Below, one piece after another: positions 41,954 to 52,434 of a stretch of 64,000 nt of DNA. A model generated the notes under the pieces. It made no database searches, was not told the origin of the DNA, and worked only from the letters and a program-made list of their open reading frames with translations. The position numbers and the translations under genes are program-made. The stretch covers positions 62,001 through 126,000 of the forward strand of contig NZ_JACHJK010000005.1 of assembly GCF_014203595.1 (NCBI RefSeq), given 5' to 3'. Every line of letters starts with the position of its first letter. Position 1 is the stretch's first letter. The DNA is from Streptomyces echinatus. Its GTDB lineage: Bacteria; Actinomycetota; Actinomycetes; Streptomycetales; Streptomycetaceae.

Positions 41954-43255
41954 ATGGACGTGAACGCGGCGGTCGCCGCAGCGGCAGCGATCGCCGGGGT
42001 GCTCACCGGTGTCATCGCCATGCTGGCGTTCCGCTGGAGCGAACGCGACCAGAAGCGACCCACCAGGACTTCTTTGCACACCGATCCCGTACTCCCGCCC
42101 GGCGTGGACACCGTCTTGTCGGTGCTGCGCTCCTCCGCCGTGGTCCTCGACGAGGCCGACGCCGTGGTCAAGGCCAGTTCCGCCGCCTACGCCCTCGGGC
42201 TGGTGCGCGGCGGCAAACTCGCCGTGGAGCCGATGCTCCAGATGGCCCGGGACACCCGAAGAGACGGGGAGATACGCCAGGTCGAACTGGATCTGCCCCG
42301 GCGCGGCACCGGCCGCGGAGATGCCCTCGCCGTCTCCGCGCGCGTGGCCCCGCTCGGCTCTCGCCTGGTCCTGCTGCTGGTCGAGGATCTGACCGAGGCC
42401 CGCAGGATCGAGGCGGTGCGACGCGACTTCGTGGCGAACGTCAGCCATGAGCTGAAGACGCCCGTCGGCGCGCTCTCCCTCCTCTCCGAGGCCGTCATGG
42501 ACGCCTCCGACGACCCCGAGGCGGTGCAGCGCTTCGCCGGCCGTATGCAGATCGAGGCGACCCGCCTGACCAACCTGGTCCAGGAACTGATCGACCTCTC
42601 CCGGGTGCAGAACGACGACCCGCTGGAGGACGCCGAGCCGGTCCGCGTGGACGAACTGGTCGCCGAGGCCATCGACCGCTGCCGCCACCAGGCCGGCACG
42701 AAGCAGATCACGATGGCCACGAACGTGTGGGCGCCCGAAGGGCCCGACCAGGGCGGTCCCGGTCGACGGGCGGGCGCCGCCGCCGACCTGCACGTCTGGG
42801 GAAACCGGGGCCAGCTGGCCGCCGCCCTCGGCAACCTGGTCGAGAACGCCGTCAACTACTCCCCGGCCCGCACCCGCGTCGGCATAGCCGCCCGCCGGCT
42901 CACCGCCCCGGGCGGCGACATGATCGAACTCGCCGTGACCGACCAGGGCATCGGTATCTCCGACAGGGACAAGGAGCGCATCTTCGAGCGCTTCTACCGC
43001 GTCGACCCGGCCCGCTCCCGGGCCACCGGCGGCACCGGCCTGGGTCTCGCGATCGTCAAGCACGTGGTCGCCTCGCACGGCGGGGAGGTCACGGTCTGGA
43101 GCGCCGAGGGCCAGGGCTCCACCTTCACCCTCAGACTGCCGGAGGCGGGCGCGGCCCGCGACCGTGCGCAACAGCACCCCGACCTCGAAGACGAGGCGGG
43201 CCCCGCTGACCCATCCCCGTACGAACCGCTTCCCGCCCCGGAGGTCCTTCCGTGA
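41954..43255 (+). CDS. phoR: Phosphate sensor histidine kinase PhoR
   Basis: A 433-residue kinase of the SenX3/PhoR type. One N-terminal membrane helix (about 5-26) is followed by a PAS-like domain, the phospho-His165 motif ANVSHELKTPVGAL, and ATPase boxes N (LGNLVENAVNYS), G1 (VTDQGIGIS) and G2 (GTGLGLAIVKHV). It senses low phosphate through PstS/PhoU and phosphorylates PhoP. The ATG follows TAACCT by 6 nt, so it appears leaderless. It overlaps phoP by 4 bp. Confidence 0.93.
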   Translation: MDVNAAVAAAAAIAGVLTGVIAMLAFRWSERDQKRPTRTSLHTDPVLPPGVDTVLSVLRSSAVVLDEADAVVKASSAAYALGLVRGGKLAVEPMLQMARDTRRDGEIRQVELDLPRRGTGRGDALAVSARVAPLGSRLVLLLVEDLTEARRIEAVRRDFVANVSHELKTPVGALSLLSEAVMDASDDPEAVQRFAGRMQIEATRLTNLVQELIDLSRVQNDDPLEDAEPVRVDELVAEAIDRCRHQAGTKQITMATNVWAPEGPDQGGPGRRAGAAADLHVWGNRGQLAAALGNLVENAVNYSPARTRVGIAARRLTAPGGDMIELAVTDQGIGISDRDKERIFERFYRVDPARSRATGGTGLGLAIVKHVVASHGGEVTVWSAEGQGSTFTLRLPEAGAARDRAQQHPDLEDEAGPADPSPYEPLPAPEVLP

Positions 43256-43932
43256 CCCGAGTGCTCGTCGTCGAGGACGAGGAGTCCTTCTCCGACGCCC
43301 TGTCGTACATGCTCCGCAAGGAGGGCTTCGAGGTCGCCGTCGCGGCGACCGGCCCCGACGGCCTGGACGAGTTCGAGCGCAACGGCGCCGACCTGGTCCT
43401 CCTCGACCTGATGCTGCCGGGTCTGCCCGGCACGGAGGTCTGCCGCCAGCTGCGCGGCCGCTCCAACGTCCCCGTGATCATGGTGACCGCGAAGGACAGC
43501 GAGATCGACAAGGTCGTCGGCCTCGAAATAGGAGCCGATGACTACGTCACCAAGCCCTTCTCCTCCCGCGAGCTGGTCGCCCGCATCCGCGCGGTGCTGC
43601 GCCGCCGCGGCGAGCCGGAGGAGGTCACCCCGGCCGCGCTGGAGGCGGGCCCGGTCCGCATGGACGTCGACCGCCACGTGGTCACCGTCGCCGGCTCCAA
43701 GGTCGACCTCCCGCTGAAGGAGTTCGACCTCCTGGAGATGCTGCTGCGCAACGCGGGCCGCGTGCTCACCCGTATGCAGCTCATCGACCGCGTCTGGGGC
43801 GCCGACTACGTGGGCGACACCAAGACGCTCGACGTCCACGTCAAGCGCCTGCGCGCCAAGATCGAACCCGACCCCGGCGCGCCGCGGTACCTGGTGACGG
43901 TGCGGGGTCTGGGCTACAAGTTCGAGCCGTAG
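43252..43932 (+). CDS. phoP: Phosphate response regulator PhoP
   Basis: A 226-residue OmpR-type regulator. The receiver has Asp52 (LLDLMLPG), Thr80 and Lys101 (YVTKPF). The winged HTH is C-terminal (GRVLTRMQLIDRVWGADYVG, then TKTLDVHVKRLRAKI). It binds PHO boxes to run the phosphate regulon. It is translated with phoR (4-bp overlap). Its last 71 bp recur downstream at 44020-44090. Confidence 0.94.
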   Translation: MTRVLVVEDEESFSDALSYMLRKEGFEVAVAATGPDGLDEFERNGADLVLLDLMLPGLPGTEVCRQLRGRSNVPVIMVTAKDSEIDKVVGLEIGADDYVTKPFSSRELVARIRAVLRRRGEPEEVTPAALEAGPVRMDVDRHVVTVAGSKVDLPLKEFDLLEMLLRNAGRVLTRMQLIDRVWGADYVGDTKTLDVHVKRLRAKIEPDPGAPRYLVTVRGLGYKFEP

Positions 43933-44090
43933 AGCGTGGGCTGCCTCACGGCCGGACGGAGTCCGGCGCAGCACTCCGAAGCCCGCGCAGCGGTGCGAGG
44001 GGTGCGTCGAGGACGGTGCTCGAACCCGACCCCGGCGCGCCGCGGTACCTGGTGACGGTGCGGGGTCTGGGCTACAAGTTCGAGCCGTAG
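43862..44090 (+). repeat. 71-bp direct repeat of the phoP 3' end
   Basis: The end of phoP (43862-43932, from TCGAACCCGACC to the TAG stop) is repeated without a mismatch at 44020-44090. The 87 bp between them have no match to phoP. The second copy encodes EPDPGAPRYLVTVRGLGYKF but has no promoter or start. A duplication that ends exactly at a stop codon resembles a leftover attachment site. Confidence 0.75.
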
Positions 44091-44120
44091 GCCGCACCTG
44101 CCGGCAGGCACCTACGACGG

Positions 44121-44150
44121 AGGGCGGCACCCCGCACGGGGTGCCGCCCT
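44121..44150. terminator. Two-way terminator between phoP and the lipoprotein gene
   Basis: AGGGCGGCACCCC and GGGGTGCCGCCCT form a perfect 13-bp stem with a GCAC loop, followed by TTTG. It serves phoP from the left and the lipoprotein gene from the right. Confidence 0.8.
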
Positions 44151-44165
44151 TTGTCGTACGGCCGG

Positions 44166-44846
44166 TCAGTGGCCGGCGGCCGACTGCGACGCCGAGTCGC
44201 TCGGGCCGGCGGGCGAGCCGGAGGCGGAACCGGACGGGGTCGCCTTGCCGCTCTTCTCCGGCTTGCCGCTGCTCGACGCGCTCGCGCCGGGGGCACCGGT
44301 CTTGCCGGCGGAGGCCGACGGCGAGGCGGACGGGATCTCGGTCGGGCCCCACTTGTCGAAGTAGCTGGTCGCCGGGACCACGAAGGCCGGAAGGCTCACC
44401 TCGCCGGTCTTGCTGAGGGTGAAGGTGATCTTCTGGGCGTTGCCGTCCTGGACCGACTCGCGGCCGTTGGGGATCAGCGCGGAGGCGTTGTCCTTGCCTC
44501 CGATGACCAGGGAGCCGTGGGCCGGGACGGTCAGGCTCTGGCCCTTGGCGGGGCTCAGCTTCACGCTCTCGTTCGAGCCCGGGACGGCGATCGACTGGAG
44601 CGTCTGAGCGGTGTCGCCCGAGTTGAACAGGGTCGCGGAGACCGCGGCCGGTCCGCTCGCCTTCAGATCGGGCTGCGTGATGATCGTGGCGTTCTGGATC
44701 TTGATGTCCCCGACGCTGGTCGCCGCGTTGTCCGGCTTGATCTCCAGGGTCTGGGCGTCGTTGCCGGCGCCACAGGCGGCGAGCGAGGCGATCGAGAAGA
44801 CGATGGCGGAGGCGGCGAGGGCGCCCCGTCGAAGGCTGCTGCTCAC
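44166..44846 (-). CDS. Secreted lipoprotein, DUF461/PCuAC-like
   Basis: A 226-residue protein with a lipoprotein signal (ALAASAIVFSIASLAACGAG; lipobox LAAC at about residues 22-25), a beta-sandwich domain (about 35-165) and a Ser/Gly/Pro tail. The region resembles the copper-chaperone-like PCuAC/DUF461 fold, but clear Met/His copper ligands are not evident. Anchored outside the membrane. The GTG at 44846 has AAGGAG upstream. Confidence 0.75.
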   Translation of the reverse strand: MSSSLRRGALAASAIVFSIASLAACGAGNDAQTLEIKPDNAATSVGDIKIQNATIITQPDLKASGPAAVSATLFNSGDTAQTLQSIAVPGSNESVKLSPAKGQSLTVPAHGSLVIGGKDNASALIPNGRESVQDGNAQKITFTLSKTGEVSLPAFVVPATSYFDKWGPTEIPSASPSASAGKTGAPGASASSSGKPEKSGKATPSGSASGSPAGPSDSASQSAAGH

Positions 44847-45461
44847 GGCGGCGGCAACTCCTTGAACGCGCGGGCGGCTCCCCTTATAAAGCCACCCTAA
44901 GTGTCTGTCAGCGGCCTCAGGTTACCGAGCCGTTCCACCGTCACCGCACCCGACCCTCCCCCAAGCCGCGGGCTTCCCTCCAGGTGGGGGTACCCCGAAG
45001 GGCGCAAGTGACTCCGCGGTCACATTGCGGAGCCGCTCGTCTGTCATTCACATAACGCGACGGTGTCCGCCTCTCAACGGCGTCCGCGAAAATTCCGTGA
45101 AGGAATGCGCGGCCCTCCGGATATTGATCACGGGACACGCCTCCGGCAGCCGTTGATCAATTCTGGATTCGTCTCACATCGACCTCCGGTCACCGAACGG
45201 AGTAGCGGAAGTCGTACGCTTGAGACCGGACAAATCGGGACGTTCCGCCACTTGGGGTGGCCTGTCGGGGTCTGTGACGCACGTGTTTCGCCTCGCCCGG
45301 GAAGCCCCTCCGACCTGCGAATACCCGCTTCCGCAGGCGCCTCGCAGCACGTTCCGGTTGCTGTTGTCAAGCCCCGAGATATGCCCTGACCTGCGAAAAC
45401 GCCATTCAGAACCGTCGGTTTCCGTGTTACCCTGGATAGCCACGGAAGGGGTACCTGTCAC
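44847..45461. other. 615-bp intergenic region with a dispersed repeat and the carD promoter
   Basis: It contains a Streptomyces dispersed repeat at 44954-44996 (CCCTCCCCCAAGCC, then CCAGGTGGGGGTACCCC), related to 11013-11044. Near the right end TTACCCTGG (45426-45434) could be the -10 of carD. No gene is seen between them. Confidence 0.45.
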
Positions 45462-45944
45462 ATGACGTTCAAGGTTGGCGACACCGTGGTCTATCCCCAT
45501 CACGGGGCCGCGCTGATCGAGGCCATCGAAACTCGCCAGATCAAAGGCGTGGACAAGACCTACTTGGTGCTGAAGGTCGCCCAGGGTGACCTGACGGTAC
45601 GTGTGCCAGCGGACAATGCGGAGTTCGTCGGCGTGCGTGATGTGGTCGGTCAGGACGGGCTGGACCGGGTCTTCGAGGTGCTGCGCGCGCCGTACGCCGA
45701 GGAGCCCACGAACTGGTCCCGTCGCTACAAGGCAAACCTGGAGAAGCTCGCCTCCGGCGATGTCATCAAGGTCGCCGAGGTCGTGCGCGACCTGTGGCGT
45801 CGCGAGCGCGAGCGCGGACTGTCCGCCGGTGAGAAGCGCATGCTCGCCAAGGCCCGCCAGATCCTGGTGAGCGAGCTGGCTCTCGCGGAGAACACCAACG
45901 AGGACAAGGCCGAGGCCCTGCTCGACGAGGTGCTCGCCTCCTGA
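45462..45944 (+). CDS. carD: CarD family transcription factor
   Basis: A 160-residue CarD/CdnL protein. The N-terminal RNA polymerase beta-interacting domain ([20 protein letters not shown]) and the C-terminal helical DNA-binding part ([20 protein letters not shown]) match the mycobacterial protein, including the Trp that wedges the promoter. It stabilises open complexes at many promoters. The ATG follows GGAAGGGG. It precedes ispD-ispF, as in other actinomycetes. Confidence 0.93.
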   Translation: MTFKVGDTVVYPHHGAALIEAIETRQIKGVDKTYLVLKVAQGDLTVRVPADNAEFVGVRDVVGQDGLDRVFEVLRAPYAEEPTNWSRRYKANLEKLASGDVIKVAEVVRDLWRRERERGLSAGEKRMLAKARQILVSELALAENTNEDKAEALLDEVLAS

Positions 45945-46229
45945 CGCACAGCGGCAGCGAACCATCGCTTCCGTCGTGCTCAGCACACTGAAATGCCGCG
46001 GTGCCCGATGACACTGATCCTGTCGCCGGGCGCTGCGGCATGTTCGTCCCCGCAGCGGGTGTCCCCGGAAATCCGCGAGAACGCCGGATCCACCCCCTGA
46101 TACTTGAGGTGCCGGGCCCGGGCGGATGTCCCGACCAGGGTCACGGAAAGGGTCCGGTCAAGGCGTCGCGCCCGGCACTCCTCCAGGCCATACCCACGTA
46201 GGTCGAGCACACAAACCTGACAGGATCCG

Positions 46230-46982
46230 ATGTCTGACGAATCGCGCCCCACACCCGCGCAGACCCCCGTCGCCGCCGTGATTCCCGCCGCCGGCCGGGG
46301 CGTACGCCTCGGTCCGGGCGCCCCCAAGGCGCTGCGCGCGCTGAACGGCACGCCCATGCTCATCCACGCGATCCGCGCCCTCGCCGCGTCCCGCCATGTC
46401 TCGCTGGTCGTCGTCGTGGCCCCGCCGGACGGTGCCGCCGAGGTGAAGTCCCTGCTCGACGCGCACGCGCTGCCCGACCGCACGGACTTCCTGGTCGTCC
46501 CCGGCGGGGAGTCCCGCCAGGAGTCGGTCCGGCTCGGCCTGGACGCCCTGCCGCCGCAGTACGGCATCGTCCTGGTGCACGACGCGGCCCGGCCGCTCGT
46601 CCCCGTCGACACGGTCGACGCCGTCATCGAGGCCGTACGCGACGGCGCACCCGCCGTGGTGCCCGTGCTCCCGCTGGCCGACACGGTCAAGGAGGTCGAG
46701 CCCGCGGCCGTGGCCGGGGACCCGGAGGCGGTCCTCGCCACCCCGGAGCGGGCCCGGCTGCGCGCCGTGCAGACCCCGCAGGGCTTCGACCGGGAGACCC
46801 TGGTCCGCGCCCACGAGACCGTCACCGAGAACGTCACCGACGACGCGAGCATGGTGGAGCAGCTGGGGCCGACGGTCGTCGCCGTCCCCGGCCATGAGGA
46901 GGCCTTCAAGGTCACCCGCCCCCTGGACCTGGTCCTCGCCGAGGCGGTCCTGGCCCGCAGGAGGCTCAACGATGGCTTCTGA
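46230..46982 (+). CDS. ispD: 2-C-methyl-D-erythritol 4-phosphate cytidylyltransferase
   Basis: A 250-residue IspD of the MEP isoprenoid pathway that couples MEP to CTP. It has the nucleotide-binding start [20 protein letters not shown] and the HDAARPLV motif. It is joined to ispF by an 11-bp overlap, so the two pathway steps (with IspE elsewhere) are made together. The ATG at 46230 has a weak ribosome site. Confidence 0.93.
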   Translation: MSDESRPTPAQTPVAAVIPAAGRGVRLGPGAPKALRALNGTPMLIHAIRALAASRHVSLVVVVAPPDGAAEVKSLLDAHALPDRTDFLVVPGGESRQESVRLGLDALPPQYGIVLVHDAARPLVPVDTVDAVIEAVRDGAPAVVPVLPLADTVKEVEPAAVAGDPEAVLATPERARLRAVQTPQGFDRETLVRAHETVTENVTDDASMVEQLGPTVVAVPGHEEAFKVTRPLDLVLAEAVLARRRLNDGF

Positions 46983-47481
46983 GCTCTCCCACGCGCTTCC
47001 CCGCGTCGGCATCGGCACCGACATCCACGCCTTCGAGGAAGGCCGCGAACTGTGGTGCGCGGGCCTGAAGTGGGAAGGGGAGGGGCCCGGTCTGGCCGGC
47101 CACTCCGACGCCGACGTCGTCGCCCACGCCGCCTGCAACGCGCTCTTCTCCGCCGCCGGCCTCGGTGACCTGGGGCAGCACTTCGGGACCGGCCGCCCGG
47201 AATGGTCCGGCGCCTCAGGGGTCACCCTGCTCACCGAGGCCGCCCGGATCGTGCGCGAGGCGGGTTTCGCCGTCGGCAACGTCGCCGTCCAGGTCGTCGG
47301 CCCCCGCCCGAAGATCGGCAAGCGCCGCGACGAGGCGCAGAAGATCCTCTCCGACGCGGCCGGCGCCCCGGTGTCCGTCTCCGGCGCGACGACCGACGGC
47401 CTCGGCTTCCCGGGCCGGGAGGAAGGGCTGATGGCGGTGGCGACGGCACTCGTGGTGCGGGTGCCGGACGACCGAGGGTGA
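46972..47481 (+). CDS. ispF: 2-C-methyl-D-erythritol 2,4-cyclodiphosphate synthase
   Basis: A 169-residue IspF that forms the cyclodiphosphate in the MEP pathway. The metal ligands are in [12 protein letters not shown] (Asp, His) and [11 protein letters not shown], and the substrate loop [18 protein letters not shown] is present. A trimeric cytoplasmic enzyme. The ATG at 46972 overlaps ispD. Confidence 0.93.
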   Translation: MASELSHALPRVGIGTDIHAFEEGRELWCAGLKWEGEGPGLAGHSDADVVAHAACNALFSAAGLGDLGQHFGTGRPEWSGASGVTLLTEAARIVREAGFAVGNVAVQVVGPRPKIGKRRDEAQKILSDAAGAPVSVSGATTDGLGFPGREEGLMAVATALVVRVPDDRG

Positions 47482-47567
47482 CCTCACGCGATTCGGATGC
47501 GGACACACTCCGGGCGTGCGAGGGTACGCGGAGAGTGACCATAGGTCCCGCACCCCCGGAGGTATCC

Positions 47568-47972
47568 ATGTCCGCGGCCCTGTCCGACGACCTCAAGAGC
47601 CTGCTCGACACCCCGGTCTTCGTCATCGTCGGCACCATCCAGCCCGACGGCAGTCCGCAGCTGTCCCCGGTCTGGGTGAAGCGGGACGGCGACGACATCC
47701 TCTTCTCCACGACGATCGGCCGCCAGAAGGAGAAGAACCTGCGCCGCGACCCCCGGGTGACGGTCCTCGTCCAGCCCTTCGACGCGCCCTACACCTACGC
47801 CGAGATCCGCGGCACCGCCGAGCTGACCACCGAGGGCGGTCCGGAGCTCATCGACGAACTGAGCCTGAAGTACACGGGCAAGAAGTACGCGGACTTCAAC
47901 CCGGCCTCGAAGGAGGACGCCCAGCGGGTCGTCGTACGGATCGCGGCGCGGAAGGTCGTCGGGCGGCTCTGA
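47568..47972 (+). CDS. PPOX-class F420-dependent oxidoreductase
   Basis: A 134-residue split-barrel flavin/F420 fold protein of the PPOX class, with the pattern GTIQPDGSPQLSPVWVKRDG and the basic TTIGRQKEKNLRRDPRVTVL segment that binds the cofactor. The substrate is unknown. The ATG at 47568 has a strong GGAGGTATCC site. Confidence 0.85.
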   Translation: MSAALSDDLKSLLDTPVFVIVGTIQPDGSPQLSPVWVKRDGDDILFSTTIGRQKEKNLRRDPRVTVLVQPFDAPYTYAEIRGTAELTTEGGPELIDELSLKYTGKKYADFNPASKEDAQRVVVRIAARKVVGRL

Positions 47973-48031
47973 GGCCCCGGCAGCGCGGGTAAGGGCGTGA
48001 GGCACTCTCTCGCGCCCACTACCCTGGAGTG

Positions 48032-49435
48032 GTGACCATTCGCCTGTACGACACCAGCGCCCGGCAGATCCGTGACTTCACCCCGCTCAAGCCGGGCTGT
48101 GTCTCGATCTACCTCTGTGGCGCCACCGTGCAGGCGGCCCCCCACATCGGCCACATCCGCTCGGGCCTCAACTTCGACATCATGCGCCGCTGGTTCGCGT
48201 ACCGCGGCTACGAGGTGACGTTCGTCCGCAACGTCACCGACATCGACGACAAGATCATCACCAAGAGCCGGGAGCAGAACCGGCCCTGGTGGTCGATCGG
48301 CTACGAGAACGAGCGCGCCTTCAACGAGGGCTACGACGCCCTCGGTTGCCTGCCGCCGACGTACGAGCCACGCGCCACCGGCCACATCACCGAGATGATC
48401 GAGATGATGCAGGGCCTCATCGAGCGCGGCCACGCCTACACGTCCGACGGCAACGTCTACTTCGACGTGCGCTCCTTCCCCGGCTACCTGCAGCTGTCCC
48501 GGCAGGAGCTGGACAACCTGCTCCAGCCGTCCGGCGAGGGCGAGACCGGCAAGCGCGACCCCCGCGACTTCGCCATGTGGAAGTCCGCCAAGCCCGGCGA
48601 GCCGACCTGGCCGACCCCCTGGGGCCCCGGCCGGCCCGGCTGGCACCTGGAGTGCTCGGCGATGGCCCACAAGTACCTGGGCACCGCCTTCGACATCCAC
48701 GGCGGCGGCCTCGACCTGATCTTCCCGCACCACGAGAACGAGATCGCCCAGGCCAAGGCCTACGGCGACGACTTCGCCCGGTACTGGGTGCACAACGCCT
48801 GGGTCACCATGGCCGGCGACAAGATGTCCAAGTCGCTCGGCAACAGCGTGCTGGTCGGCGAGATGGTCAAGCAGTGGCGCCCGATCGTGCTGCGCTACTA
48901 CCTGGGCACCCCGCACTACCGCTCGATGATCGAGTACAGCGAGGAGTCGCTGCGCGAGGCCGAGTCCGCGTTCGCGCGGATCGAGGGCTTCGTCCAGCGG
49001 GTCACCGAACTCGCCGGGAAGACCGTCGAGCCGGCCGCCGAGGTCCCGCCCGCCTTCGCCGAGGCGATGGACGACGACCTGGGCGTCCCGGGGGCTCTCG
49101 CCGTCGTGCACACCACCGTCCGCCAGGGCAACAGCGCGCTGGCCGCCGACGACAAGGAGGGCGCCGTCGCCCGGCTCGCCGAGGTGCGCGCCATGCTCGG
49201 CGTCCTCGGCCTCGACCCGCTCGACCCGCACTGGGCCGACGGGGCGGGGGACCGCGGCGAGGACCTGAACGGCGTGATCGACAGCCTCGTCCGGCTCGTC
49301 CTCGACCAGCGCGAGTCCGCCCGCGCCCGCAAGGACTGGGCCACCGCCGACGCCATCCGCGACCAGCTGGGCCAGGCCGGACTGGTCATCGAGGACAGCC
49401 CGCAGGGCCCGCGCTGGACCCTCGGGCCGCGCTGA
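48032..49435 (+). CDS. cysS: Cysteinyl-tRNA synthetase
   Basis: A 467-residue class I synthetase that charges tRNA-Cys. The HIGH motif is in [19 protein letters not shown] in [11 protein letters not shown], and zinc ligands include the Cys in IYLCGATVQ. It is followed by rlmB. I chose the GTG at 48032: a TACCCT box (48020-48025) lies 6 nt before it, which fits leaderless transcription. A GTG at 48029 is also possible. Confidence 0.93.
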   Translation: MTIRLYDTSARQIRDFTPLKPGCVSIYLCGATVQAAPHIGHIRSGLNFDIMRRWFAYRGYEVTFVRNVTDIDDKIITKSREQNRPWWSIGYENERAFNEGYDALGCLPPTYEPRATGHITEMIEMMQGLIERGHAYTSDGNVYFDVRSFPGYLQLSRQELDNLLQPSGEGETGKRDPRDFAMWKSAKPGEPTWPTPWGPGRPGWHLECSAMAHKYLGTAFDIHGGGLDLIFPHHENEIAQAKAYGDDFARYWVHNAWVTMAGDKMSKSLGNSVLVGEMVKQWRPIVLRYYLGTPHYRSMIEYSEESLREAESAFARIEGFVQRVTELAGKTVEPAAEVPPAFAEAMDDDLGVPGALAVVHTTVRQGNSALAADDKEGAVARLAEVRAMLGVLGLDPLDPHWADGAGDRGEDLNGVIDSLVRLVLDQRESARARKDWATADAIRDQLGQAGLVIEDSPQGPRWTLGPR

Positions 49436-49533
49436 GTCCGCCGGCGATCCGGTGATCGATTGTGCCGCCCGGACCTCCGGGCGGCACACTGCATAGACGT
49501 ACACATCCGACGCACCACAGAGACAGGTAGGTC

Positions 49534-50475
49534 ATGGCCGCGAACAACCGTCGCATGTCCGGCAAGAAGGGCGCGCAGGTCGGCAGTGGCGGCCAGCGGC
49601 GCAAGGGCCTGGAGGGCAAGGGCCCGACCCCGCCCGCCGAGATGCGCAAGGGACACAAGAAGAACCGCATCGCCACCGCCAAGACGAAGCAGGCCACGCG
49701 CCGCCCCGTGGTGCGCGGCCGGGGCGGCAAGTCCGCCTCCGAGCTGGTCGTCGGCCGCAACCCGGTCGTCGAGGCGCTGCGCGAGGGCGTCCCCGCCTCG
49801 ACCCTGTACGTCCAGCAGTTCATCGACAACGACGAGCGCGTCCGCGAGGCCCTCCAGCTCGCCGCCGAGCGCGGCGGCATCAACCTCATGGAGGCCCCGC
49901 GCCCCGAGCTGGACCGCATGACGAACAACCTGAACCACCAGGGCCTGGTCCTGCAGGTCCCGCCGTACGAGTACGCGCACCCCGAGGACCTCGCCGCGGC
50001 CGCCTACGACGAGGGCGAGGACCCGCTCGTCGTGGCCCTCGACGGTGTCACCGACCCGCGCAACCTCGGCGCCGTCGTCCGTTCCGTCTCCGCCTTCGGC
50101 GGCCACGGCGTCGTCGTCCCCGAGCGCCGCTCGGCCGGCATGACCGCCGGCGCCTGGAAGACCTCCGCCGGCACGGCCGCCCGCACGCCGGTCGCCCGCG
50201 CCACCAACCTCACCCGGGCCCTGGAGGCGTACAAGAAGGCCGGCATCACCGTCGTCGGCCTCGCCGCGGACGGCGAGGTCGAACTCGGTGACCTCCAGGC
50301 CCTGGACGGCCCGGTCGTCATCGTCGTCGGCAGCGAGGGCAAGGGCCTGTCCCGCCTGGTCGGCGAGACCTGCGACTTCCGGGTCCGGATCCCGATGCCG
50401 GGCGGCGCCGAGTCGCTCAACGCCGGTGTGGCCGCGGGCATCGTCCTGTACGAGGCGGCGCGCAGGCGGAGCTGA
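49534..50475 (+). CDS. rlmB: 23S rRNA (guanosine-2'-O)-methyltransferase RlmB
   Basis: A 313-residue SPOUT enzyme of the TrmH/RlmB family, methylating 23S rRNA. A basic N-terminal tail ([20 protein letters not shown]) precedes the RNA-binding domain ([20 protein letters not shown]) and the knotted methyltransferase domain with [19 protein letters not shown] and [20 protein letters not shown]. It lies after cysS with its own terminator. Confidence 0.92.
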   Translation: MAANNRRMSGKKGAQVGSGGQRRKGLEGKGPTPPAEMRKGHKKNRIATAKTKQATRRPVVRGRGGKSASELVVGRNPVVEALREGVPASTLYVQQFIDNDERVREALQLAAERGGINLMEAPRPELDRMTNNLNHQGLVLQVPPYEYAHPEDLAAAAYDEGEDPLVVALDGVTDPRNLGAVVRSVSAFGGHGVVVPERRSAGMTAGAWKTSAGTAARTPVARATNLTRALEAYKKAGITVVGLAADGEVELGDLQALDGPVVIVVGSEGKGLSRLVGETCDFRVRIPMPGGAESLNAGVAAGIVLYEAARRRS

Positions 50476-50480
50476 ACAAT

Positions 50481-50511
50481 GTTCCGGACGGGCTGAACAC
50501 CCGTCCGGAAC
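50481..50511 (+). terminator. Terminator after rlmB
   Basis: GTTCCGGACGGG and CCCGTCCGGAAC form a perfect 12-bp stem with a 7-nt loop, 5 bp after the stop codon. Confidence 0.8.
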
Positions 50512-50624
50512 TTCGCCCTTGCGGGGCAATTCAGGCGCCCATACGGCGTCCCGGGCCGCTTTGACGGAGTCCGGACACATCCGGCCGCTAGAAGCAGTGT
50601 CCTAACGCCACATCACTCGGTTAG

Positions 50625-52361
50625 ATGAGTGTGGACACCAGAACACCCCGCACACCCACGGGGGACCGCTCATCGGGATTCCAGTCCGGGCCCGACGACG
50701 CTCCCGCGCTGAGCATGGTGAAGGTGCCGAGCGATCCGGCGCAGGTCATCGTCAATCACGCCAGCTTCCGCGTGCAGCTGGGCGTGACGGCGAGGGGCAC
50801 CCAATCCCCGCGGATCGCCAGACACCTGAACGCCGGCCAGGACGCCGCCCGGATGCCCGTCATGGGCACGGCAGGCCGGGCAGGCACCACGGGCCGCCGC
50901 CGCCCCGTCGTGTGGAGCGGCAAGTCCGCCCCCGACGACACCGGCGCCCACCGGCTCCTCCAGGCCGTTCGGGGCAGCAGCGTCCGCCATGCCGACGAAG
51001 CCGAGGCCGGCGCCACCCAGGTCATCCCACGCGTCCAGACGGGCTACGCCGACACCTACGACGAACTCGACCAGACCGTCGAGACCCCGGTCGTCGGCCA
51101 CCAGCGCACCGCCCCCGACGCCGACGGCACCCGCCTGCTCCCACACATGCGCACGGTCACCGGCGCCTACGACGCACCCGCCCACCCCGGTGCGTACGAC
51201 CGGCCGACCTACCCCGCCGACGCCTACCCGGACGGCTACCCCGACGCCTACGACGACCCGTACGACACCTACCCGGCCGACACCGGCCCGGACACCGACA
51301 CCCCGCGCACCGCCAGGCGCCAGGGCGACGACCCCGCCCGGCACGCCTACTACCCCGGGCGCCGGATGAACCTCGGCGTCGTCCTCCTGCCCCTGCGCGT
51401 CTTCCTCGGCTTCATCTCCATCTACGCCGGCATGGGCAAGCTCTGCGACCCCGTCTACTTCGACGGCGGCGAACGCGGCTCCATGGTCAAGTGGCTCAAC
51501 ACCCTGCACCCCTGGGACGTCGCCGAGCCGCTGCGTCAGTTCGCCCTGCACCACCCGGTCGGCTCCGGCCTGGTCATCGCCTTCCTCCAGGTCGTCGTCG
51601 GCGTCCTGACCGTCCTGGGCTGCTGGCAGCGCGTGGCCGCCGTGGTCGGCGCCCTCCTCTCGGCCGCCCTGATCGTCACCGTCAGCTGGAAGACCGTCCC
51701 GGCCTACGACGCCCCGGACATCATCTACCTCGCCGCCTGGTCCCCGCTGATCATCGCCGGCGCGCCCGTCTACTCCGTGGACGGCCGCCTCGCGGGCAGC
51801 GCCTGGCGCCGCCTCGGCCCCCGCTCCGACATCTGGGAACTGCGCCGCTACGTCCTGCGCCGCGGTGCGCTGATCACCGTCATCACGATCGGTCTGACCC
51901 TGCTCGTCGGCTCCCTGCTGGGCGGTGCGGTCCGCGACTCCAGCCGCGTGGTCGTCCCCGGCCCCGGCGAGGCCCCCCGCAACCACCTCCCCGGCTCCCC
52001 GCTCCCGCAGGAACCCGGCACCCGGCACAAGGAGAGCCCCTCGGCCTCCAGCTCGCCGACGGGAGACGCCACGGCCGGCGCGAGCCCCTCCGGCGCGGCG
52101 ACCACCCCGGGTGCGAGCCACGGCAGCACCGGTGCCACCACCACGACCCCCGTCCAGACCCAGGGCACCACGGGCCAGGTGCCGCCCCGCCAGACGGCCC
52201 CCACCGGCGGCGCCCCGAGCACGACGGCGGGTCCGACGAGCACCGGCGGCTCCACCACGACCGGCGGCGGTACGTCCTCCACGGGCGGCGGCACCACCAG
52301 CTCCGGCGGCGGCAGCACCTCCTCCGGCCAGCCCGGCCTAGTGGGCGGCCTCCTCGGCTGA
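50625..52361 (+). CDS. DoxX family membrane protein with long disordered ends
   Basis: A 578-residue protein. About 240 disordered polar residues precede a DoxX domain of four helices (LPLRVFLGFISIYAGMGKLC to IIYLAAWSPLIIAGAPVYSV). A single helix follows (ALITVITIGLTLLVGSLLGG), then an outside Ser/Thr/Gly tail of about 120 residues. DoxX proteins have poorly defined redox roles at the membrane. The long ends are typical of Streptomyces. The ATG at 50625 lacks a clear ribosome site. Confidence 0.78.
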   Translation: MSVDTRTPRTPTGDRSSGFQSGPDDAPALSMVKVPSDPAQVIVNHASFRVQLGVTARGTQSPRIARHLNAGQDAARMPVMGTAGRAGTTGRRRPVVWSGKSAPDDTGAHRLLQAVRGSSVRHADEAEAGATQVIPRVQTGYADTYDELDQTVETPVVGHQRTAPDADGTRLLPHMRTVTGAYDAPAHPGAYDRPTYPADAYPDGYPDAYDDPYDTYPADTGPDTDTPRTARRQGDDPARHAYYPGRRMNLGVVLLPLRVFLGFISIYAGMGKLCDPVYFDGGERGSMVKWLNTLHPWDVAEPLRQFALHHPVGSGLVIAFLQVVVGVLTVLGCWQRVAAVVGALLSAALIVTVSWKTVPAYDAPDIIYLAAWSPLIIAGAPVYSVDGRLAGSAWRRLGPRSDIWELRRYVLRRGALITVITIGLTLLVGSLLGGAVRDSSRVVVPGPGEAPRNHLPGSPLPQEPGTRHKESPSASSSPTGDATAGASPSGAATTPGASHGSTGATTTTPVQTQGTTGQVPPRQTAPTGGAPSTTAGPTSTGGSTTTGGGTSSTGGGTTSSGGGSTSSGQPGLVGGLLG

Positions 52362-52380
52362 CCGCACCGGAACAGGCAGA

Positions 52381-52410
52381 GGGCCCCGTACCACGCCAGG
52401 TACGGGGCCC
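52381..52410 (+). terminator. Terminator after the DoxX gene
   Basis: GGGCCCCGTACC and GGTACGGGGCCC form a 12-bp stem with an ACGCCA loop, followed by TTCG. Confidence 0.75.
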
Positions 52411-52434
52411 TTCGCACGGAGCGAGCCTTGCCCG

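Noticed and set aside
43933..44020. The spacer between phoP repeat copies as a small gene
   Set aside because: There is no start with a ribosome site, and the reading into copy two is simply the phoP tail.
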